Shown: positions 1 to 9,155, numbered from the stretch's first letter. The stretch: DNA of 64,000 bases from Homoserinimonas sp. OAct 916 (GCF_003260275.1 NZ_QJHB01000005.1:124001-188000); one strand, 5' to 3'. The notes: generated by a model not told the origin, from the letters alone. Made by a program: numbers and translations.

Positions 1-684
1 GATGTGATTGATCGGGTGCGCTGGCAGGTGCAGCCCAACAGCCAAGGCAGCTCAGGCAGCTCAGGCAACTCAGACAACTCAGACACTGGGCTGGGCGCCG
101 TCGTGCGTGTCACTGTGAGCCCGGAGACTGTCGACGGGGCCGGCAACCACGAAGACGGCCTCTGGTCGACCGCCCCCGACGAACGCATCCACCACGGCCT
201 TGCCCGCGTGCAGGGCATACTCGGCCATGATGCTGTTCTCACAGCGGTGATCGGCGGCGGCCGGATGCTCGCAGACCGCCAACTTCTCGTGCCGTGGGGC
301 GATCGCCCACCCGCGCCTGGTGGGTCCGGGCCGTGGCCCGGCCGCATCCCGGCACCGCTGCCGGGAAGTGTCTTCGCCCCACCGCTGGCCGCCCGGGTCG
401 TCGATGCCGCTGGCGTTTCGGTCGGCGTCGATGAGCGCGGGATGCTTTCGGCGGTGCCCGTTCGGGTGCAGGTGGCAGAGACGCTCGGCTCAGCCAAAAC
501 GCTCAGCCCGACCGAACCGGTCGAGATCGCCGCCTGGGCAGGCCCCTGGCCGGTCGATGAACGCTGGTGGGACGCGAGCGCCGCCCGCTCCGTGAACCGC
601 TTTCAAGTGCTGGACACCACCGGTTGCGCCTGGTTGCTTCTCGAGAGCCACCGGGTGTGGCAGGCGGAGGCCCGCTATGACTGA
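1..684 (+). CDS. imuB: ImuB-like Y-family DNA polymerase, C-terminal part (5' end outside window)
   Basis: The reading frame is open at the left edge, so only the last ~227 codons are present. The C-terminal motif PVEIAAWAGPWPVDERWW followed by NRFQVLDTTG and a terminal LLESHRVWQAEARYD-like tail is characteristic of actinobacterial DNA polymerase Y-family proteins of the ImuB type, which lack active polymerase residues and act as an adaptor for DnaE2 in damage-induced mutagenesis. The catalytic fold lies upstream and is not visible. A gene for DnaE2 follows after 23 bases, the standard imuB-dnaE2 order, which supports the call. A low-complexity stretch rich in Ser, Gly, Asn and Asp occurs near residues 10-30 of the visible part. 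Confidence 0.8.
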   Translation, partial: DVIDRVRWQVQPNSQGSSGSSGNSDNSDTGLGAVVRVTVSPETVDGAGNHEDGLWSTAPDERIHHGLARVQGILGHDAVLTAVIGGGRMLADRQLLVPWGDRPPAPGGSGPWPGRIPAPLPGSVFAPPLAARVVDAAGVSVGVDERGMLSAVPVRVQVAETLGSAKTLSPTEPVEIAAWAGPWPVDERWWDASAARSVNRFQVLDTTGCAWLLLESHRVWQAEARYD

Positions 685-707
685 GCCACTGAAGGACGGA
701 GGCGGGC

Positions 708-3700
708 ATGGGCTGGAATAATCCGCCGATGCCGTGGTCGGAGCTGGAGCGCGCGCTCTCGGGCCGCCTCGCACCCGATTTCCCCGCACCCCGACAGACG
801 CCAGCGGGGCCGCGCGTGTCTTCGGCGCCGGCGGCCGTGACACTGATTCCCGGGGCTCCGACCCCAGGCACGGGTCCGAGCGCCCCCTGCGTGCCCTACG
901 CCGAGCTGCACGCACACTCTCACTTCAGTTTTCTCGATGGGGCCTCATCGCCCGAGAAACTGCTCACCGAGGCAGCCAGGCTGAACCTCCACGGGCTCGC
1001 CCTGACCGATCACGATGGGCTCTACGGCGTGGTGCGGCTGGCCGAGGCAGCCGAGGCCCACCCCGCGGTCAAGACGGTGTTCGGTGCCGAACTCTCCCTC
1101 GGGCTGGGTGCCCCCCAGAACGGCAATCCCGACCCGGAGGGCAGCCACCTGCTCGTGCTGGCCCGCGGCCAGGCCGGTTACCATCGGCTGGCCGGGGCGA
1201 TCACCGATGCCCAACTCGCCGACGGCGCCGAGAAGGGGCGGCCGGTGTATGACCTCGACGCTCTGGCGGAGCAGGCCGCCGGCGACTGGATGATTCTGAC
1301 CGGCTGCCGCAAGGGCGCGGTGCGCCAGGCACTCGAATCCGATACAACCGAAGCCGAGGCCTGCGCCGCCCGCGAGCTCGACCACCTCGTCGAACTGTTC
1401 GGCCGGGAGAACGTGCTCGTCGAACTGTACGATCACGGGCATCCGCTCGACAGTGCCAACAATGACCTGCTCGCCGACCTCGCCACTCGTCGCCGGCTGC
1501 CCACGGTGGCAACCAACAACGTGCACTATGCCACCCCGGGCGAACGCCGACTGGCGACCGCGATCGCCGCCGTGCGCGGCCGCCGCGGTCTGGATGACAT
1601 CGACGGCTGGCTGCCGGCAGCGGGCAGCGCCCACCTTCGAAGCGGGGCCGAAATGGCCGCCCGTTTTGCCCGTTACCCCGGGGCCGTCGAACGCACCGTC
1701 GAAGTGGCCGACGATCTGTCGTTCGCGCTGCGCACCGCCCGCCCCCGCCTGCCGAAACTCGACGTGCCCGCCGGGCACACCCCGATGAGCTGGCTGCGTG
1801 AGCTGGTGCGGCACGGTGCGGCCGAACGGTATCCGCGGGCGACGGATGCCGTCTGGGCGCGTCTGGAGAAAGAGCTCCAGGTGATCGAGGCCAAAGACTT
1901 CCCGGGCTATTTTCTGATCGTGCGCGATATCGTCGAGTTCGCTAAGGGGCGTGGCATCCTCTGCCAGGGGCGCGGGTCGGCGGCGAACTCCGCCGTCTGT
2001 TACGCGCTCGGAATCACCGCGGTCGACTCGATCTACTACAACCTTCCGTTTGAGCGTTTCCTGTCGAGCATCCGCGATGAGGAGCCCGACATCGACGTCG
2101 ACTTCGACTCCGACCGGCGTGAGGAGGTGATCCAGTACGTGTACCGCACCTACGGCCGCCGCAACGCCGCACAGGTGGCCAACGTGATCTCCTACAGACC
2201 CAAATTTGCGGTGCGCGACATGGCCAAGGCGCTCGGGCACAGCCCAGGCCAGCAAGACGCCTGGTCGAAGCAGGTGGAGCGTGGCGGGCCGATCGGTGGG
2301 GCGGACCAGGACATTCCCGCGCCGGTGGCGGCACTGGCCACCGAATTGTTGAAGACACCCCGGCACCTGGGCATCCATTCCGGTGGCATGGTGCTCACCG
2401 AGCGGCCTGTGGGTGAGGTGTGCCCGATCGAACACGCCCGCATGGAGAACCGCACGGTGTTGCAATGGGACAAGGAGGACTGCGAATGGATGGGGCTGGT
2501 CAAATTCGACCTGCTCGGCCTCGGCATGCTCGCCGCGCTGCAGTACACCTTCGACCTGGCCGACGAGCACCTGGGTGAGAGGTGGCGGCTCGATACGATT
2601 CCGCGTGAGGAGGCAGCGGTCTACGACATGCTCTGCCGGGCCGACTCGATCGGCGTGTTCCAGGTGGAGAGCCGGGCCCAGATGAGCACTCTCCCGAGGC
2701 TTCAGCCACGCGAGTTCTACGACCTCGTGATCGAGATCGCCCTGATCAGGCCGGGCCCGATCCAGGGTGGGGCGGTGCATCCGTACATCAGGCGGCGCAC
2801 CGGAGAAGAGAAGGTCAGCTACCTGCACCCGGCATTGGAACCGGTGCTCGAGCGCACCCTCGGGGTGCCCCTGTTTCAGGAGCAGCTGATGCAGATGGCG
2901 ATGGCCGTCGGCGGCTGCAGCGCCGAAGACGCCGACCTGCTGCGTCGGGCGATGGGCTCCAAACGCGGGGTGGAGCACATCGACACGCTCAGGGCCAAGC
3001 TCTACGCCGGAATGGCGCAGAACGGGATCTCGGCCGCAGACGCCGATGTGATCTACCAGAAGATCGAGGCGTTCGCGAGCTTCGGCTTCGCCGAGAGTCA
3101 CTCCCTCGCCTTCGCCCTGCTGGTCTACGCGAGCAGCTGGCTGAAACTGCACTACCCGGCCGCATTCCTCGCCGCGCTCTTGCGCGCACAGCCGATGGGT
3201 TTCTACGCCCCACACACCCTGGTGGCCGATGCGCGCCGGCACGGCGTGCGGGTGCTGCAACCCGACATCCTGGCCTCTGGGGTGCACGCCGGGCTGGAAC
3301 CCATCAGCGACGACGGCTCGACCTGTTCAACCGGACTGGCCGACTGCCTGCACCTCGAGCAGCCACCGGTCGGCGCCTTCGACCGGGCCGCCCGCGACGA
3401 GTCGGAGGACCACAGGCGCGACGGCCGCTTCGCGGTGCGGCTGGGGCTCGCCGAGGTCACGTCCATAGGCGCCCCGCTCGCCGAGCGGATCGTTGCCGAA
3501 CGCGAGCGGGGCGATTATCTGGATCTCGCCGACCTCGCCAGGCGGGTGGGGCTGACCGCGCCACAATTGGAGGCGTTGGCGGCGGCCGGCGCCTTCGACT
3601 CGCTGGACGTGAGCAGGCGGGCCGCGCTGTGGAGTGCCGGCGATGCGGCCAGTGAGCGCGCCGACCAGTTGCTCGGCAGCGCTGTCAGCGTGCAGCCGCC

Positions 3701-4130
3701 CCTGCTGCCGATGCTCACCGCGGCGGAGCAGACCAGTTACGACATGTGGGCGACCGGCATCCCCAGCGGAGAACACCCGATGCGGCATGTGCGTGAGCCT
3801 CTGGCCGACCGCGGAGTGCTGCAGGTTGCGCAGTTGGCCCACGCGGAGTCCGACCGGAGAATCCACGTGGCCGGGGTGATCACCCACCGGCAACGACCGG
3901 CGACCGCCGGCGGGGTCACCTTTCTCAATCTGGAGGACGAGACCGGCACTCTCAACGTGATCGTCGGTGTGGGGGTGTGGAACAGGTTTCGCCGGGTCGC
4001 ACGCGAGTCACCGGCCATGGTCGTGCGCGGCATCCTGGAACGTTCGCCAGAGGGGGTCATCAATCTCATCGCCGACCAGCTGGAGGCCCTGCCGCTGCGG
4101 GTCGTGATCACGTCGCGCGACTTCCGGTGA
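708..4130 (+). CDS. dnaE2: Error-prone DNA polymerase III alpha subunit (DnaE2/ImuC)
   Basis: A 1140-residue protein, within the usual range for DnaE2 (about 1050-1150). An N-terminal PHP domain starts at residue ~64 (YAELHAHSHFSFLDGAS). The polymerase acidic motif PDIDVDFDSDRR lies near residue 462, followed by the fingers region (LVKFDLLGLGML, SIGVFQVESRAQM). The helix-hairpin-helix and OB-fold region is C-terminal (FLNLEDETGTLNVIV). In other actinobacteria DnaE2 with ImuB performs translesion synthesis after DNA damage and is under SOS control; no LexA box is visible here because the operon promoter is upstream of the window. The ATG has a purine-rich GGACGGAGG element before it. A 60-residue Pro/Ala-rich N-terminal segment precedes the PHP domain. 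Confidence 0.95.
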   Translation: MGWNNPPMPWSELERALSGRLAPDFPAPRQTPAGPRVSSAPAAVTLIPGAPTPGTGPSAPCVPYAELHAHSHFSFLDGASSPEKLLTEAARLNLHGLALTDHDGLYGVVRLAEAAEAHPAVKTVFGAELSLGLGAPQNGNPDPEGSHLLVLARGQAGYHRLAGAITDAQLADGAEKGRPVYDLDALAEQAAGDWMILTGCRKGAVRQALESDTTEAEACAARELDHLVELFGRENVLVELYDHGHPLDSANNDLLADLATRRRLPTVATNNVHYATPGERRLATAIAAVRGRRGLDDIDGWLPAAGSAHLRSGAEMAARFARYPGAVERTVEVADDLSFALRTARPRLPKLDVPAGHTPMSWLRELVRHGAAERYPRATDAVWARLEKELQVIEAKDFPGYFLIVRDIVEFAKGRGILCQGRGSAANSAVCYALGITAVDSIYYNLPFERFLSSIRDEEPDIDVDFDSDRREEVIQYVYRTYGRRNAAQVANVISYRPKFAVRDMAKALGHSPGQQDAWSKQVERGGPIGGADQDIPAPVAALATELLKTPRHLGIHSGGMVLTERPVGEVCPIEHARMENRTVLQWDKEDCEWMGLVKFDLLGLGMLAALQYTFDLADEHLGERWRLDTIPREEAAVYDMLCRADSIGVFQVESRAQMSTLPRLQPREFYDLVIEIALIRPGPIQGGAVHPYIRRRTGEEKVSYLHPALEPVLERTLGVPLFQEQLMQMAMAVGGCSAEDADLLRRAMGSKRGVEHIDTLRAKLYAGMAQNGISAADADVIYQKIEAFASFGFAESHSLAFALLVYASSWLKLHYPAAFLAALLRAQPMGFYAPHTLVADARRHGVRVLQPDILASGVHAGLEPISDDGSTCSTGLADCLHLEQPPVGAFDRAARDESEDHRRDGRFAVRLGLAEVTSIGAPLAERIVAERERGDYLDLADLARRVGLTAPQLEALAAAGAFDSLDVSRRAALWSAGDAASERADQLLGSAVSVQPPLLPMLTAAEQTSYDMWATGIPSGEHPMRHVREPLADRGVLQVAQLAHAESDRRIHVAGVITHRQRPATAGGVTFLNLEDETGTLNVIVGVGVWNRFRRVARESPAMVVRGILERSPEGVINLIADQLEALPLRVVITSRDFR

Positions 4131-4160
4131 ATCCACGGAGCCGGTGAATCCACGAACCGC

Positions 4161-4209
4161 TGAGCTCACGGACAACTGAGCTCACGGACAACGGGAGCTC
4201 ACGGACAAC
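4161..4209. repeat. Three tandem 16-bp repeats after dnaE2
   Basis: The unit TGAGCTCACGGACAAC occurs at 4161-4176 and 4177-4192, with a third near-identical copy (first base changed to G) at 4194-4209. Each unit carries the 6-bp palindrome GAGCTC. Degenerate copies (CCCACGAATCAC, GCTCACGAAGAA) continue to about 4235. The array fills the gap between dnaE2 and the iron-regulated fbp genes. Function unknown. Confidence 0.8.
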
Positions 4210-4265
4210 AAAGCCCACGAATCACAGGGCTCACGAAGAAAAAGCCCTAGGGAACCGAACAGCAC

Positions 4266-4284
4266 TTAGGGTAGGCTTACCTAT
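4266..4284 (+). promoter_or_regulatory. DtxR/IdeR-type iron box upstream of fbpC
   Basis: The 19-bp sequence TTAGGGTAGGCTTACCTAT matches the DtxR/IdeR consensus TWAGGTTAGSCTAACCTWA at nearly every position. It ends exactly one base before the fbpC ATG. Such a position implies that the box covers the promoter and that the transcript is leaderless or nearly so, because there is no room for a Shine-Dalgarno sequence. Iron-loaded DtxR/IdeR would be expected to repress the operon. Confidence 0.85.
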
Positions 4285-5526
4285 ATGTTGAGCGTGCGTG
4301 GCGTCTATCGAACCTTCGCCGCCCGGACAGGCCCTGTCGAGGCCCTCCGCGGCGTCGACTTCGACGTCGAGCGCGGCAGTTTCACCGCGGTGGTCGGAGC
4401 ATCCGGTTGCGGAAAGACGACACTGTTGCGCATCATCGCTGGTTTCGACAGGCCGGATGCCGGCGAGGTGGTGCTCGACGGCGACGTCATCGCCGGCCCC
4501 AAACACGTCGTGCCCGAGCATCGTGGCGTCGGGATCGTCCCTCAGGAGGGTGCCCTTTTTCCGCACCTGAGCGTCGCACGCAACATCGACTTCGGCCTCA
4601 CCTCGCGCTCACGCGGCGCAATGCGCACCCCCCGGCTCTCTGCAGCCGGGCGTCGCGAGCGCGTGCAGGAACTGCTCGAATTGATCGGTCTGCCCGGCTA
4701 CGCCGACCGCTACCCGGCCGAACTCTCTGGTGGGCAACAGCAACGCGTCGCCCTCGCTCGTGCACTCGCCCCCGGCCCGAGGCTTGTACTGCTCGATGAA
4801 CCATTTGCCGCGCTCGACGCCGCACTGCGCAGCGACCTGCGTGAAGAGGTGCGCGAGGTGCTCGCCGCGGTGCAGGCCACGGCCGTCCTGGTCACTCACG
4901 ACCAGGAAGAAGCCCTGTCGCTGGCCGACCATGTCGCGGTCATGCGCCGCGGACAGGTCGTGCGCGTCGGAGGCCCGGTCGAGGTGTATCAGCAGCCCGG
5001 TGACCGGGAGACTGCAGCATTCCTTGGCGATGTGGTCTTTCTGCCCGGCCGGCTCGTCGCCGATCTGAGCGCCCCGCTCTCCCCCACCGCAACGACCACG
5101 ACGACCACCGCGAGCCCGCCATCGCCCGCGGCCACCTACGCCCAATGCGCACTCGGGTGCCTCGCCGTGAGCCTGCGATCGGGGGCTGCAGACCACTCCG
5201 GCCTGCCCGCAACGGCCGGTACCGCAAAGACCCCGTGTCAGGATGACTGCCTGATCATGCTGCGCCCGGAGCAGATCCGGCTGAGCGATTCCGGCCACCC
5301 GGCTCGAGTGACCGCCGTCACCTTTTTCGGCCATGACGCCTTGGTCACCGTTCGACTCGGTGCCGACGGGCACGGGCCCTCAGTACTGCTGCGCACGCTC
5401 GGGCACGACCTGCCCCAGGTCGGTGACACCGTCGCCGTTGACGTCGTGGGTGCGAGCACCGCCTTCTCCTCCCCCACCGACTCGGCGGTCGCCGCAAATT
5501 CCGCCGCCAAACAGCTTGCAGGTTAG
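4285..5526 (+). CDS. fbpC: Iron(III) ABC transporter ATP-binding protein
   Basis: The 413-residue protein is the ATPase of a ferric-iron importer. Walker A is GASGCGKTT (residues 38-46), the Q-loop is IVPQEGALFP, the signature [14 protein letters not shown] starts at residue 147, and Walker B is LVLLDEP (167-173). A C-terminal TOBE-like region (about 310-395) is separated from the ATPase by a Thr/Pro/Ala-rich linker that contains a run of six Thr. It is the first gene of fbpC-fbpA-fbpB and starts directly at an iron box. The specific substrate Fe3+ is inferred from that box and from the iron-binding FbpA-like partner. The internal linker makes it longer than the usual ~350 residues. Confidence 0.9.
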   Translation: MLSVRGVYRTFAARTGPVEALRGVDFDVERGSFTAVVGASGCGKTTLLRIIAGFDRPDAGEVVLDGDVIAGPKHVVPEHRGVGIVPQEGALFPHLSVARNIDFGLTSRSRGAMRTPRLSAAGRRERVQELLELIGLPGYADRYPAELSGGQQQRVALARALAPGPRLVLLDEPFAALDAALRSDLREEVREVLAAVQATAVLVTHDQEEALSLADHVAVMRRGQVVRVGGPVEVYQQPGDRETAAFLGDVVFLPGRLVADLSAPLSPTATTTTTTASPPSPAATYAQCALGCLAVSLRSGAADHSGLPATAGTAKTPCQDDCLIMLRPEQIRLSDSGHPARVTAVTFFGHDALVTVRLGADGHGPSVLLRTLGHDLPQVGDTVAVDVVGASTAFSSPTDSAVAANSAAKQLAG

Positions 5527-5541
5527 GTTAGCCTACCCTTA
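5523..5541 (+). promoter_or_regulatory. Second DtxR/IdeR-type iron box, upstream of fbpA
   Basis: TTAGGTTAGCCTACCCTTA is a 19-bp near-palindrome that matches the DtxR/IdeR consensus. It overlaps the stop codon of fbpC and lies 47 bases before the preferred fbpA start. It suggests that fbpA-fbpB has its own iron-repressed promoter in addition to read-through from fbpC, which would allow higher expression of the binding protein than of the ATPase. Confidence 0.85.
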
Positions 5542-5588
5542 CAGTGGTGAGTGCCGTATCTGAACGGCGCCCTGACGAAAGGCCCTCT

Positions 5589-6662
5589 GTGGTTCATCTC
5601 CCGCGCTCCCTTCACCTGATCGGCGGTCTGGCCGCCGCCGCGCTGCTTGCAACTGCCCTCACCGCGTGCAGCGCCGGCACGACCGCCGAACCCGGGGCAG
5701 AGACGGGCCAATCACCCAGTGGCGCGGCCACGCCGGCCACGCTCACCATTTACTCCGGCCAGCACGAGGCCTTCGCGCAATCCCTGGCGGACGCGTTCAC
5801 TGCGGATACCGGAATCGCCACCCAACTCCGGGCCGGAAGCGACGTGGAACTGGTCAACCAGATCATCGAGGAGGGCGACAACTCCAAGGCCGACGTGATT
5901 CTCACGGAGGAACCCGGACCGATCGACACCCTCGCCGCCGCCGGCGTTCTGAGCCCGGTCTCCCCTCCGACCCTGGCAAAGACCGTTACCCAGTACAATC
6001 CCGGCAACGGCCTCTGGCTGGCGTGGGCCGCCCGTGCACGCTCCGTGGTCTACAACCCGACCATGATCTCCGCCGACAAGCTTCCGGCACACCTGCTCGA
6101 CCTCGCCGACCCGAAGTGGAAGGGCACCTTCGCCTACGCCCCGAGCGGGGCCTTCGTCGGCACCGTCACCTACCTGATCGACACGATCGGCGCGGATAAG
6201 ACGCGCACCTGGTTGGAGGGAATCCGCGACAACGGCGAGAACCTGGGAAAGAACGCGGCCGTCCGTGACGCCGTGGAGGCCGGCCAGATCTCGTTCGGAC
6301 TGATCAACCACTACTACTGGTTCCTCAAGGCAGACGAGGTCGGTGCCGAGAACATGGTGTCGAAACAGCACTACATGGGCAACCAGGATGCGGGCGCTCT
6401 GGTCTTTCCCTCGGGCGCAGGGGTGCTGAAGACGAGCAGTCACCAGGCCGAGGCGCAGCAGTTTCTCGGCTGGCTGGCCGACGCAGACGGCGGCCAGAAG
6501 ATCGTGGCGAGCGACAGTCCCCAGTATCCTCTCGGAATCGGCGTGACCAGCACCCAAGATCTGGAGCCTCTGGAGAACCTCGATCCGCCGGTGGTCGACT
6601 CGGGCGACTTCGCCAACCCGGAGAACGCGCAGCAACTGCTCGTAGAGGTCGGCATCATCTGA
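5589..6662 (+). CDS. fbpA: Iron(III) ABC transporter substrate-binding lipoprotein
   Basis: A periplasmic-type extracellular iron-binding protein anchored as a lipoprotein. From the GTG at 5589 the N-terminus reads MVHLPRSLHL, then a hydrophobic stretch and the lipobox LTAC with Cys27. This start has a GAAAGG ribosome-binding sequence 6 bases upstream. An in-frame GTG at 5544 would give 15 extra residues but sits against the iron box without a ribosome-binding site, so I prefer 5589. Mature motifs are those of the FbpA/AfuA class: LTIYSGQHEAF at the mature N-terminus and INHYYWFLK with the paired tyrosines that ligate iron in this family. Confidence 0.92.
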   Translation: MVHLPRSLHLIGGLAAAALLATALTACSAGTTAEPGAETGQSPSGAATPATLTIYSGQHEAFAQSLADAFTADTGIATQLRAGSDVELVNQIIEEGDNSKADVILTEEPGPIDTLAAAGVLSPVSPPTLAKTVTQYNPGNGLWLAWAARARSVVYNPTMISADKLPAHLLDLADPKWKGTFAYAPSGAFVGTVTYLIDTIGADKTRTWLEGIRDNGENLGKNAAVRDAVEAGQISFGLINHYYWFLKADEVGAENMVSKQHYMGNQDAGALVFPSGAGVLKTSSHQAEAQQFLGWLADADGGQKIVASDSPQYPLGIGVTSTQDLEPLENLDPPVVDSGDFANPENAQQLLVEVGII

Positions 6663-6670
6663 GCAATCCC

Positions 6671-8248
6671 GTGAGCAGGCCGAAACGACGGGCCAAGATG
6701 CGCGCGCCGCGCCTCCTGGCCCTCGTTGCCGTGCTCGTGGCCGGATTTGCCCTGATCCCTGTGGGCTACGTGTTGCTGCGCGGCGGGGTGAGCCTCGGCG
6801 CACTCGTTGACACCCTGACGCTGCCCACGACCATGGGCTATCTGGTCAATACGGTTCTGCTCACCATTCTGGTGCCGCTGGCCTCTGTCGTGCTCGGCGT
6901 CCTGCTGGCCGTGCTGGTGGTGCGCACCGACCTGCCGGGCCGCCGAATCTGGGCAATGCTGTTCGCCCTGCCTCTCGGCATTCCCGCGTTCGTCGGTTCC
7001 TACGCCTGGGTATCGCTCAGCTATGCGGTCAACCCGGCCTCAACAGCCCTATTCGGCCTGCCCGGGGCAGTGCTGATCCTCGGCTCGTCCCTGTACCCGT
7101 ATGTGTTCCTGCCAGTGGTCGCTGCGCTGCGCAGCCTGGACACCACTCAGGAGGAGATGGCGAGGTCGCTCGGCCACGGGCTGGTGGCGACCTTCCTGAA
7201 GGTCACCCTGCCCCAGTTGCGGCCGGCGCTCTCGGGGGGCGCCCTGATCATCGCGCTGCACATGCTGGCCGAATACGGCGCACTGGTGCTGTTGCGATAC
7301 CAGACGCTGACCACGGCGATCATGGCCCGCTACGAGTTCGGCCGGGCCGAAGAGGCGCTCCTGCTGTCCACCCTGCTGACGGTGCTCTGCCTCGCGGTGC
7401 TGGGATTCGACCGGTTGTTATTCCGAGGGGTCGGGCGGGCCGCACCCGACAGCCGGATCCGGCTCGGATCGGGAGTGACCCGCACCTCGACGCCGGCGCC
7501 GCTTCACGCCTGGCAGGTGCCGGCACTGCTCGGCTCATCGGCGGTAGTGTTCATCGGGTTGGTCGTTCCATTGACCGGCATCTTCGGGGGCCTGTTCCAA
7601 CGCCTTTTCGGCAGCGGGTTCGCTGACTATGACTGGCTGCGACTTCTGACCGCGATCGGCAACACCGCGAGTGTGGGCGCCCTCGCCGCACTCGTCACCA
7701 CACTCGTCGCCATCCCGGTGAGCATGTTCATCACCAGGCATCCCTCCACGTTGAGCATGCTCACCGAGCGTGCCACGTGGATCACCCGATCACTGCCCGG
7801 GATCGTGGTGGCCCTGGCACTGGTCTTCCTGGCTTCCCGCTATCTCCCCGGCCTGTACCAGACGATCGCCCTGATGGTTCTCGGCTATGTGTTGTTGTTC
7901 CTCCCGCTGGCGGTCGGCGCCCAGCGTTCCGGCCTGTTGGCGGCCGCGCCCCAATTCGACGAGCTGTCGCGATCGTTGGGGCAAGGGCCGTTGACGACCT
8001 TCCGTCGGGTGACGCTGCCGCTGGCTCTGCCCGGAATCGCCTCCGGTGCCCTGCTGGTCTTCCTCGATGTGGGCAAGGAGCTCACAGCCACCCTGCTGCT
8101 GCATCCGACCGGGTTCGACATGTTGTCAACCGGGCTCTGGTCCAGAACCGAACTGCTCGACTACAAAGACGCGGCGCCCTATGCGCTCGCCTTGGTCGTC
8201 CTGTCGTCCATCCCGGCGTATTTCCTCGCCCGACGGATGCTGCGCTGA
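6671..8248 (+). CDS. fbpB: Iron(III) ABC transporter permease, fused two-domain type
   Basis: The 525-residue membrane protein contains two homologous permease halves of about 250 residues each, with roughly 12 hydrophobic segments in total. Each half carries an EAA-like loop for coupling to the ATPase: EEMARSLGHGLVATFLKVTLPQ in the first half and DELSRSLGQGPLTTFRRVTLP in the second. This fused layout is normal for FbpB/SfuB iron permeases. It starts with GTG 8 bases after the fbpA stop and is clearly in the same operon. It ends just before a set of short tandem repeats. Confidence 0.92.
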   Translation: MSRPKRRAKMRAPRLLALVAVLVAGFALIPVGYVLLRGGVSLGALVDTLTLPTTMGYLVNTVLLTILVPLASVVLGVLLAVLVVRTDLPGRRIWAMLFALPLGIPAFVGSYAWVSLSYAVNPASTALFGLPGAVLILGSSLYPYVFLPVVAALRSLDTTQEEMARSLGHGLVATFLKVTLPQLRPALSGGALIIALHMLAEYGALVLLRYQTLTTAIMARYEFGRAEEALLLSTLLTVLCLAVLGFDRLLFRGVGRAAPDSRIRLGSGVTRTSTPAPLHAWQVPALLGSSAVVFIGLVVPLTGIFGGLFQRLFGSGFADYDWLRLLTAIGNTASVGALAALVTTLVAIPVSMFITRHPSTLSMLTERATWITRSLPGIVVALALVFLASRYLPGLYQTIALMVLGYVLLFLPLAVGAQRSGLLAAAPQFDELSRSLGQGPLTTFRRVTLPLALPGIASGALLVFLDVGKELTATLLLHPTGFDMLSTGLWSRTELLDYKDAAPYALALVVLSSIPAYFLARRMLR

Positions 8249-8260
8249 GCCGGACGACCT

Positions 8261-8306
8261 GCGCTGAGCCTGAACCCCAGCGCTGAGTCTGAACCCCAGC
8301 ACTGAC
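8261..8306. repeat. Short tandem repeats after fbpB
   Basis: The 19-bp unit GCGCTGAGCCTGAACCCCA at 8261-8279 is repeated with one change at 8280-8298 and again partially to 8306. A second small repeat family (GCAGGCTCAGGGCG) follows near 8342-8368. They lie between two convergent transcription units. Function unknown. Confidence 0.7.
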
Positions 8307-8314
8307 GCGCCGGG

Positions 8315-8337
8315 CCTGCGCGTTCTGCAGGCGCAGG
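8315..8337. terminator. GC-rich hairpin between convergent fbpB and thioesterase genes
   Basis: CCTGCGC (8315-8321) and GCGCAGG (8331-8337) can pair around a 9-base loop between the ends of two convergent operons. There is no U-run, so it is only a candidate terminator. Confidence 0.3.
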
Positions 8338-8363
8338 GCGGTGCAGGCTCAGGGCGTGCAGGC

Positions 8364-9155
8364 TCAGATGGGACGTACCGTGAGTGTCTGCTCTGCCCGA
8401 CCGAACGGGCCCGACTCATCATGCAGCACCGACGAGGTGACGCCAACACCCAGCCGGCCGAAGCTGACGGCATTCTCCAACCCGAGCAGTTCACCTGTCG
8501 GCTGCCGATACAGGTGGATCTGCAGGTCGACGTTCGGAAAGATGTAAGTTCCCGCGCCCGGGGGCACCCGGGGCGCAATGCCGTTCGCTGTGTCGACCAG
8601 CCCGACCAGGCGGGCCAGGTCGGAGAACGGTTCATGATCGATCAAGGGGTGCCTGGTGCGCAGCCAGGAGCGACCACGGCCGGCCCGGTGCTCGGGCAGG
8701 GGGTACGCCTCGATCGAGCGAACGTAGCCTCCGGGCCAATCGAGTTTCACCTGCCCCGCCGATTGGTCGATTCCCGGCAACGGTGCATCTTCGATCGCCT
8801 CGACGGCGCTGGTATCGAAGGCCTGCAGACGCCACGCCGTGGCCCGCACGGCGGTGCGTCCGCCCGCGACCAGTTCTGCCTGCAGCAGTTCGATGCTGCG
8901 ACCGGGCCGAAGCATCGAGGTGACCACCTCGAACTCCCCGCCGGGAATCACTCCGAGAATCTCAAAGCTGAGCCTGGCCATCTGCATCCGGTCACGAGGT
9001 GCGAAATTTTCCAGGCAATGGGCGAGTATGCCCGAGACCGGCGCCATGTGCTGCTCATGGTCGTTCCACGCCCCCTGGGCGTGCACGGTCGAGGTGTACC
9101 GGCCGTCTCCGTTCGAGCGGTAATACGGTTCGGCCGCCGCGTCTCCACCCGTCAT
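8364..9155 (-). CDS. Thioesterase family protein, last gene of the olefin operon
   Basis: The 263-residue protein looks like a double hot-dog acyl-CoA thioesterase of the TesB-like/thioesterase superfamily. Visible features are an N-terminal domain with GRYTSTVHAQGAWNDHEQHMAPVSGILAH, the strand motif RLSFEILGVIPGGEFEVVTSMLRPGRSIELLQAEL, and a second domain with FPNVDLQIHLYRQPTGEWLGL-like pattern near residues 215-235. Its start overlaps the oleD stop by four bases, so it is translationally coupled to the ole genes. It may trim acyl-CoA or acyl-ACP pools, or proofread the OleA reaction, but that role is inference from position. Confidence 0.75.
   Translation of the reverse strand: MTGGDAAAEPYYRSNGDGRYTSTVHAQGAWNDHEQHMAPVSGILAHCLENFAPRDRMQMARLSFEILGVIPGGEFEVVTSMLRPGRSIELLQAELVAGGRTAVRATAWRLQAFDTSAVEAIEDAPLPGIDQSAGQVKLDWPGGYVRSIEAYPLPEHRAGRGRSWLRTRHPLIDHEPFSDLARLVGLVDTANGIAPRVPPGAGTYIFPNVDLQIHLYRQPTGELLGLENAVSFGRLGVGVTSSVLHDESGPFGRAEQTLTVRPI

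Noticed and set aside
945-3287. A 780-codon open frame on the minus strand inside dnaE2
   Set aside because: It is the antisense shadow of a well-conserved polymerase gene in high-GC DNA, without ribosome-binding site or protein motifs.
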